64,000 nucleotides of DNA from Lutjanus erythropterus. Its lineage: Eukaryota; Chordata; Actinopteri; Lutjaniformes; Lutjanidae. Location: positions 31,246,831-31,310,830 of the forward strand of contig CM034607.1 in assembly GCA_020091685.1 (NCBI GenBank), read 5' to 3'. The translations under genes were made by a program, and so were the position numbers. Below are positions 59,714-64,000 of this stretch, piece after piece. The notes below the pieces were generated by a model. It saw nothing but the letters and a program-made list of their open reading frames with translations, was not told the DNA's origin and did no database searches. The number at the start of each line of letters is the position of its first letter. The stretch's first letter is position 1.

Positions 59714-61539
59714 TAATTGAATCCATGAGTGAGTGAGTGAATGCTGAAAGATTTCTGTGACTCAGAATTCATAAATCACCTTGAAAAACATTTTTTATGA
59801 CTTTTATGCCTTTGTATTTTTATGGATGGAATCGTTATGTTTTCAGGTGATTCCATTTTTGTGACTATTATATCTTAAGAATTTCTTGAGGGAGTTTCTA
59901 CAAACTTTGCACAAATGTTCACTGGGACTCAAGAATGAACTGATCAAAGTTTGATGGTCAAGGGTCCAGGTTGCTGTGACCTTGTGTCCGTCCCGTCCAG
60001 CAGGATAGATATACAAGGAGGTAAACGAAATCTTCAAAAAGTGCGTGAATTATTTCAAAAGTCGAGAACAACGACATGGTTTTTGAAGTTGGACGCTAGA
60101 GGCTGAAATTTCTTCAGGAATTCTGCAGGACACAGGATTCCCGTGGGATGGGAGTCAATTTCACTATCCTTCATGAGACTGGGACGGGACAGGGAAAAAA
60201 AGCCAACGGGAGCAGTAATCGTAGATCAGGAGTGGGATGGGATGGGAGTCATTCTTCTGGGATTGGGATGGTGGACACGTTCCCCCCCATCCCACCCGTG
60301 ATCTTTGCACAAGCTAAAGCCAATATCTGTAAATCTTTGCAACTCACACCAAAACAGTCATAAGTATTTTCTATTTTGAGGTAAACTGTCCCTTGAAACT
60401 GAAAGTTAGAAGATTTAAAGTTATATCTCCATCAAAGCAATTATCAGGTATTTCGTCCAAAAGAACATATTTGCCTCCAGGCCTGTTTAATAATTAATCT
60501 GATGCAGTCAAAGTCAGGTCAAAATTCACCGTTCAGCGAACATTGAAAGATCATCACTAACAGGCAGCAATCCTGTTGAGCTGGACGGCACACTGGTCAA
60601 TAAAGAAAGCAGGTGATTGTGGTGAGCGCAACATTTATCCGTGCAGATCCACCTCCTCCAATGAATCCTCATTACAGCCTCAGTCAGATGTCATAACACT
60701 CAAACACTCAGCGTTCAATTCACACACCGCAGGGAAGAGCCTCCCTCTCTCTGTAGCCGTGCCCAGGTATCGAAACAATTAGCTGACAAGTATTATGAAC
60801 TAATAGATTCATTACTCTCAAAGTTAACAACTTCACAAATGCAACATGAGGCTCTCCGAAAGCCAGACACGACACCGAGTGCTGTTCCACATCTGTAAAA
60901 TCCAGCCCACCATCCCGAGCAATTACGATCAGCAGAGCACAGTTTATATACAGACAGAACCAGAGACTGGAGTTTGTGTCACACCAGAATCAGTGTTTTC
61001 TTTTTCCTAACCTTGATCAAACTGTAACCTTAGTTTGACAGCCGTCTTTCTGCCTTCTTGTCAGTGGTTGAAATACCCAAATACCCAAGTTTCCCTGTGC
61101 CAAAGTTAGTGATTTTTTTGTGTCCACACTAATCTGCATTCACACCATGTTGGATTTATCAGCTGCATCCAGTCTCCCCTCAGAATTTGACAGTACCGAT
61201 TTTACCAAAAGGGTATAAACCCCGAGGAGACAGTTCATCATGAGCAGCAAAGTTTATAGTAAAAAAAAATAAGTGAAGCTTAGCTACTAATTTAAAACAT
61301 CCTTTGATAACTGGAGAGCTGCTGCATTCATTCAGTTTTCTTTGGTATTTTCTGTGTTAAAGTTCTGAAGTTTTTTTTATATGTAGTCATTTTCTAGTCT
61401 GAAAGGCTGGCTTATTATTGATTAATAGCTTCTAATACATCTTTTGTGTTTTTCTTCTTGCAATTTATTCATCACTAAGTTTGTAACTGTCGAAGGTGAA
61501 TGCATGTGAGTTGGTGGTGTGAGTTTAAGTTTAAGTGTT

Positions 61540-62060
61540 TGCTATATTTATTTATTTTCACCACTTTACCTTGCTGTCAGACAGCGTTTTCCGATGGGAA
61601 ACCATGGTTATGTAGGCCAGGTATTTGTCTCTCAAAACCAACCGAACTCCATTGATGAAATCAGTAACTTGACCTCACAGAACTCTATTTTTTTGGGGTT
61701 TTGCATCACTGTGTCAGATTCACTGAAGTCGCACAATAAAACAAACTAACTAGCAGGTCGGGCAGCGGCAGACTCGCAGCTCTCATGTTCTGCGAGGTAA
61801 AAGTATTGGTTTTACAAAAGGAGTCTGGTTGAGAGAGACGCAGCAATATTCGGCTCATATACTGGTGGTTTTATGACAGAAAAAGGCCGTCTGACTGCAA
61901 GGTAAAGCAGTGAAAATATTCCGAAGGTAGTGTACACTTAAACTGATATTGATTTTACTAGCTGGATAAAATGCTGAAGCAGTACATTGCTTGGCTTCTG
62001 AGCTGGTACTTCTCTCAGATTTGGCTGCAAAGTTACACTTTAAACCTGTGAAAGTGCTCT
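61540..62060. mobile_element. Family-A element, near full length
   Basis: Contains accttgctgtcagacagcgt, ttgacctcacagaactc, gtctggttgagagagac, aaggccgtctgactgcaagg and gcagtacattgcttggcttc. Termini are eroded. Confidence 0.7.
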
Positions 62061-62850
62061 GCAAAAGTAGACAGTGAGCACAGCTACCCTCTTGACCGTT
62101 GCTAAACTAAACTCCTCTTGCACAAATTAAACATCTTCCTAAGTTTACAAGTATCATAAAAGCAAACAATAACCATTCCTCATGAAGGCAGCCTGTTGAT
62201 ACAATATTCCATGAGCTAATGAAGCAGCAGCGAGGCCCTCGTGGGACACATTAAGTGACCTCAAACAAACACAAGCCCAGGCAGAAACATGCAGAGGGGA
62301 GAGAAAGCTACAGAACAAAATAGAACAACAATAATGGTGCATATCAGGTACAGCGGCAGGCTGAATAAAACCGAAACAAGAACAGGACAGAAAATACCCC
62401 AACACAAGAGTGAGACAACAAAACTGCGATACAGAAGCCAGGCAGACGAGAGCGAAACAGTAGGAAGGGAGCGCGTTGGAAATGCAAACGAGAAAGAGAC
62501 ACACAGACAGAGAGTCGGGGGGAGTCTGTGCTCTTTGTGTTCTGAAAATGAAGAGAAATGAGAAGGAATGGATGCAGGCCTGGAGGGAGGGAGGGCAGAA
62601 CACTGTGTACCAGCACATTATAGTCTGAAATTACATAGGACACAATCTCTCCGCGCTCCCTGCTACAATTCAATTCATACCCAGGATTCCTATTTGTCTC
62701 TGGCTCGCCGCACTACAACTGAATTCATATCCAAGAACCTATTTTCTCCTCCTCCCTCACCCCCTCTGTCTCCCCTCCGTTCCTGGTGCAGTGATGACAG
62801 CTCCACCATATTAAGAGTGTGAGAACTGCTGCGACCGGGCGTCTGCAGGT

Positions 62851-62987
62851 GGTGTGTGTGTGTGTGTGTGCGTGTTTGTGTATGTGTGTGTGTGGGTGTA
62901 TGACCTCTCCGAATCTATTATCACTGCAGGTATCGAGATCACATCCAACAGTGTTGCAGTCTGACCAATCACTGCCAACACAAGCTG

Positions 62988-63033
<46 letters not shown>
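62851..63033. repeat. Two (GT)n microsatellites
   Basis: Runs at 62851-62899 (interrupted) and 62992-63033 (pure), separated by about 90 bp of unique sequence. Confidence 0.93.
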
Positions 63034-63034
<1 letters not shown>

Positions 63035-63169
63035 GGTGTTCATGGTTTAAGCAGACATTTGACATGCTTACACACCAACTCTCGGAGGACATCTTGGATT
63101 ATCAGGACAGGGTGTCCCTCTAGTGCAGCAAAAAAACTTATTTGGGCGGCAGTGTCGTTTTAGTACACA

Positions 63170-63174
<5 letters not shown>

Positions 63175-63236
<62 letters not shown>

Positions 63237-63346
63237 GGTGTGTCTTTGATCTCTGGCTGTCCTTGCCGTGCCCCCCATCTTTCTCTCCCGTAAACACACA
63301 CATACACCACACACAGGGTGGCCTGTGTTGGCAGTTGGCAGTAACA

Positions 63347-63405
<59 letters not shown>
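63175..63405. repeat. (GT)n and (AC)n microsatellites in inverted arrangement
   Basis: A GT run of about 28 units (63175-63231) is followed 110 bp later by an AC run of about 30 units (63343-63405). The two are complementary and could pair. Long Thr/His and Cys/Val ORFs across them are artefacts. Confidence 0.94.
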
Positions 63406-63406
<1 letters not shown>

Positions 63407-63489
63407 CACACACACATGCAGTGAGAGCCCCCAGCTGTTTTCAGTCTCTCTTCTGTCGAACTGACAGGCACTAAGCAGACGGATCTCCT

Positions 63490-63690
63490 CAACTCGAGCC
63501 GTCAGCCTCTCCTCCTCCTCCCTCCTGCCCTCTGACTGACTCCCCCCCCTCATCTCTTTCCTTCCCATCTTTCTTGTCGTCCGCTGTCCTCCTGCTCCCG
63601 TTTTCTGCCTCCTTCTCCATCTTCCTCTCTCCTTCCCCTCCCCTCTCCGAGTCCCTCGCTCTCACCTCCTCCAGACCATCTGACACGCTC
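63490..63690. repeat. Pyrimidine-rich tract
   Basis: About 200 bp of CT-rich plus-strand sequence (tctcctcctcctccctcctg, cttcctctctccttcccctc). Overlapping ORFs on both strands reflect composition. Confidence 0.75.
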
Positions 63691-64000
63691 TCATTTATTT
63701 GTTTGGCTCGGTTTAGTTACTGTATGCACAGACAGGCCAGTGTGTGGGAATTCAATCGTGGATCTATTTTTCTAATTGCCGAAAAAAGTGGAATCAAATT
63801 ATTTTTCAAAAGCAAGATTCAGTAAGACTTTAGAAAATGCATGAAATGGGATCAATTAAAACATGTAACATCTAAAGCAACAACAGGGGGGTTTGGGACC
63901 CCAAGGGGCTCCTCAGTTACTGCAGGAGGTCTCCCAAATTATTGTTTGATCATTTTAAAAGTTAAAAAAGTACACATTAACATGAATTTAACATAGCAAA

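Larger units (their letters stand above)
54373..64000 (-). other. Noncoding DNA upstream of the candidate microexon
   Basis: If the nectin gene extends to the right, this is intron leading back to a signal-peptide exon beyond 64000; otherwise it is intergenic. It holds dispersed repeats (55690-55890, 56935-57060), family-A copies, a family-B copy, and simple repeats. I see no convincing exon in 54400-55680, 57610-59160, 60020-61530 or 62110-62840. Confidence 0.45.

Noticed and set aside
62154-62618. 154-codon minus-strand ORF with Cys/Ser/Leu-rich sequence
   Set aside because: No domain, splice or codon signature recognised. The plus strand is A-rich and purine-rich, which removes stop codons from the reverse frames, and another frame overlaps it.
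63068-63568. 166-codon ORF with Thr/His and Cys/Val runs
   Set aside because: It runs through (GT)n/(AC)n microsatellites; dinucleotide repeats stay open in several frames by composition.

Overview
The window looks like intronic and flanking DNA from a teleost fish chromosome, probably a percomorph. It is AT-rich, dense in CA/GT microsatellites, and packed with decayed Tc1/mariner, hAT-like, TTAA-ended foldback and LINE relics typical of fish genomes. There are no bacterial-type operons, no CRISPR array, and no tRNA or rRNA gene that I can support. Most open reading frames are chance ORFs in noncoding or simple-repeat DNA.

One protein-coding gene is recognisable, on the minus strand (transcribed from high to low coordinates). 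It is a nectin / poliovirus-receptor-related cell-adhesion molecule. I find three well-supported exons. Exon A (32902-33014) and exon B (26936-27179) together encode the N-terminal Ig V domain. Exon C (2473-2766) encodes the second, C1-type Ig domain. All splice sites are canonical, the phases join in frame (A to B phase 0, B to C phase 1), and the nectin/TIGIT-family signature (TQ, A-x6-G, TYPxG) is complete across the A/B join. A 27-nt candidate microexon (54346-54372) with strong splice signals and a compatible phase may insert nine residues just before the V domain. The signal-peptide exon probably lies beyond 64000. The third Ig domain, transmembrane segment and cytoplasmic tail lie to the left of position 1. 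The domain-2 sequence is closest in feel to nectin-2/PVR, but the paralogue is not settled.

Layout. 1-2472: intron downstream of exon C, holding TTAA-ended foldback elements (family A), one of them carrying a Tc1 relic. 2473-2766: exon C. 2767-26935: 24-kb intron with a second Tc1 relic, a satellite-bearing foldback, a pair of family-B elements in opposite orientation, a CCAAT-rich minisatellite, a large inverted-repeat element, a ~485-bp direct duplication, a LINE reverse-transcriptase relic and a hAT-type element with a visible target duplication. 26936-27179: exon B. 27180-32901: 5.7-kb intron that splits the V domain, with GCTA-rich DNA and two TTAA elements. 32902-33014: exon A. 33015-54345: 21-kb intron with a hAT-like element split by a T-rich minisatellite, a CpG-rich patch, microsatellites, a polypurine tract and foldbacks. 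54346-54372: candidate microexon. 54373-64000: further noncoding DNA with family A/B repeats and a cluster of inverted GT/AC microsatellites.

No undescribed multi-gene system is visible. The observations most worth checking are the split V-domain exon, the phase-compatible microexon, and several tandem-repeat arrays sitting inside transposon-like inverted repeats.
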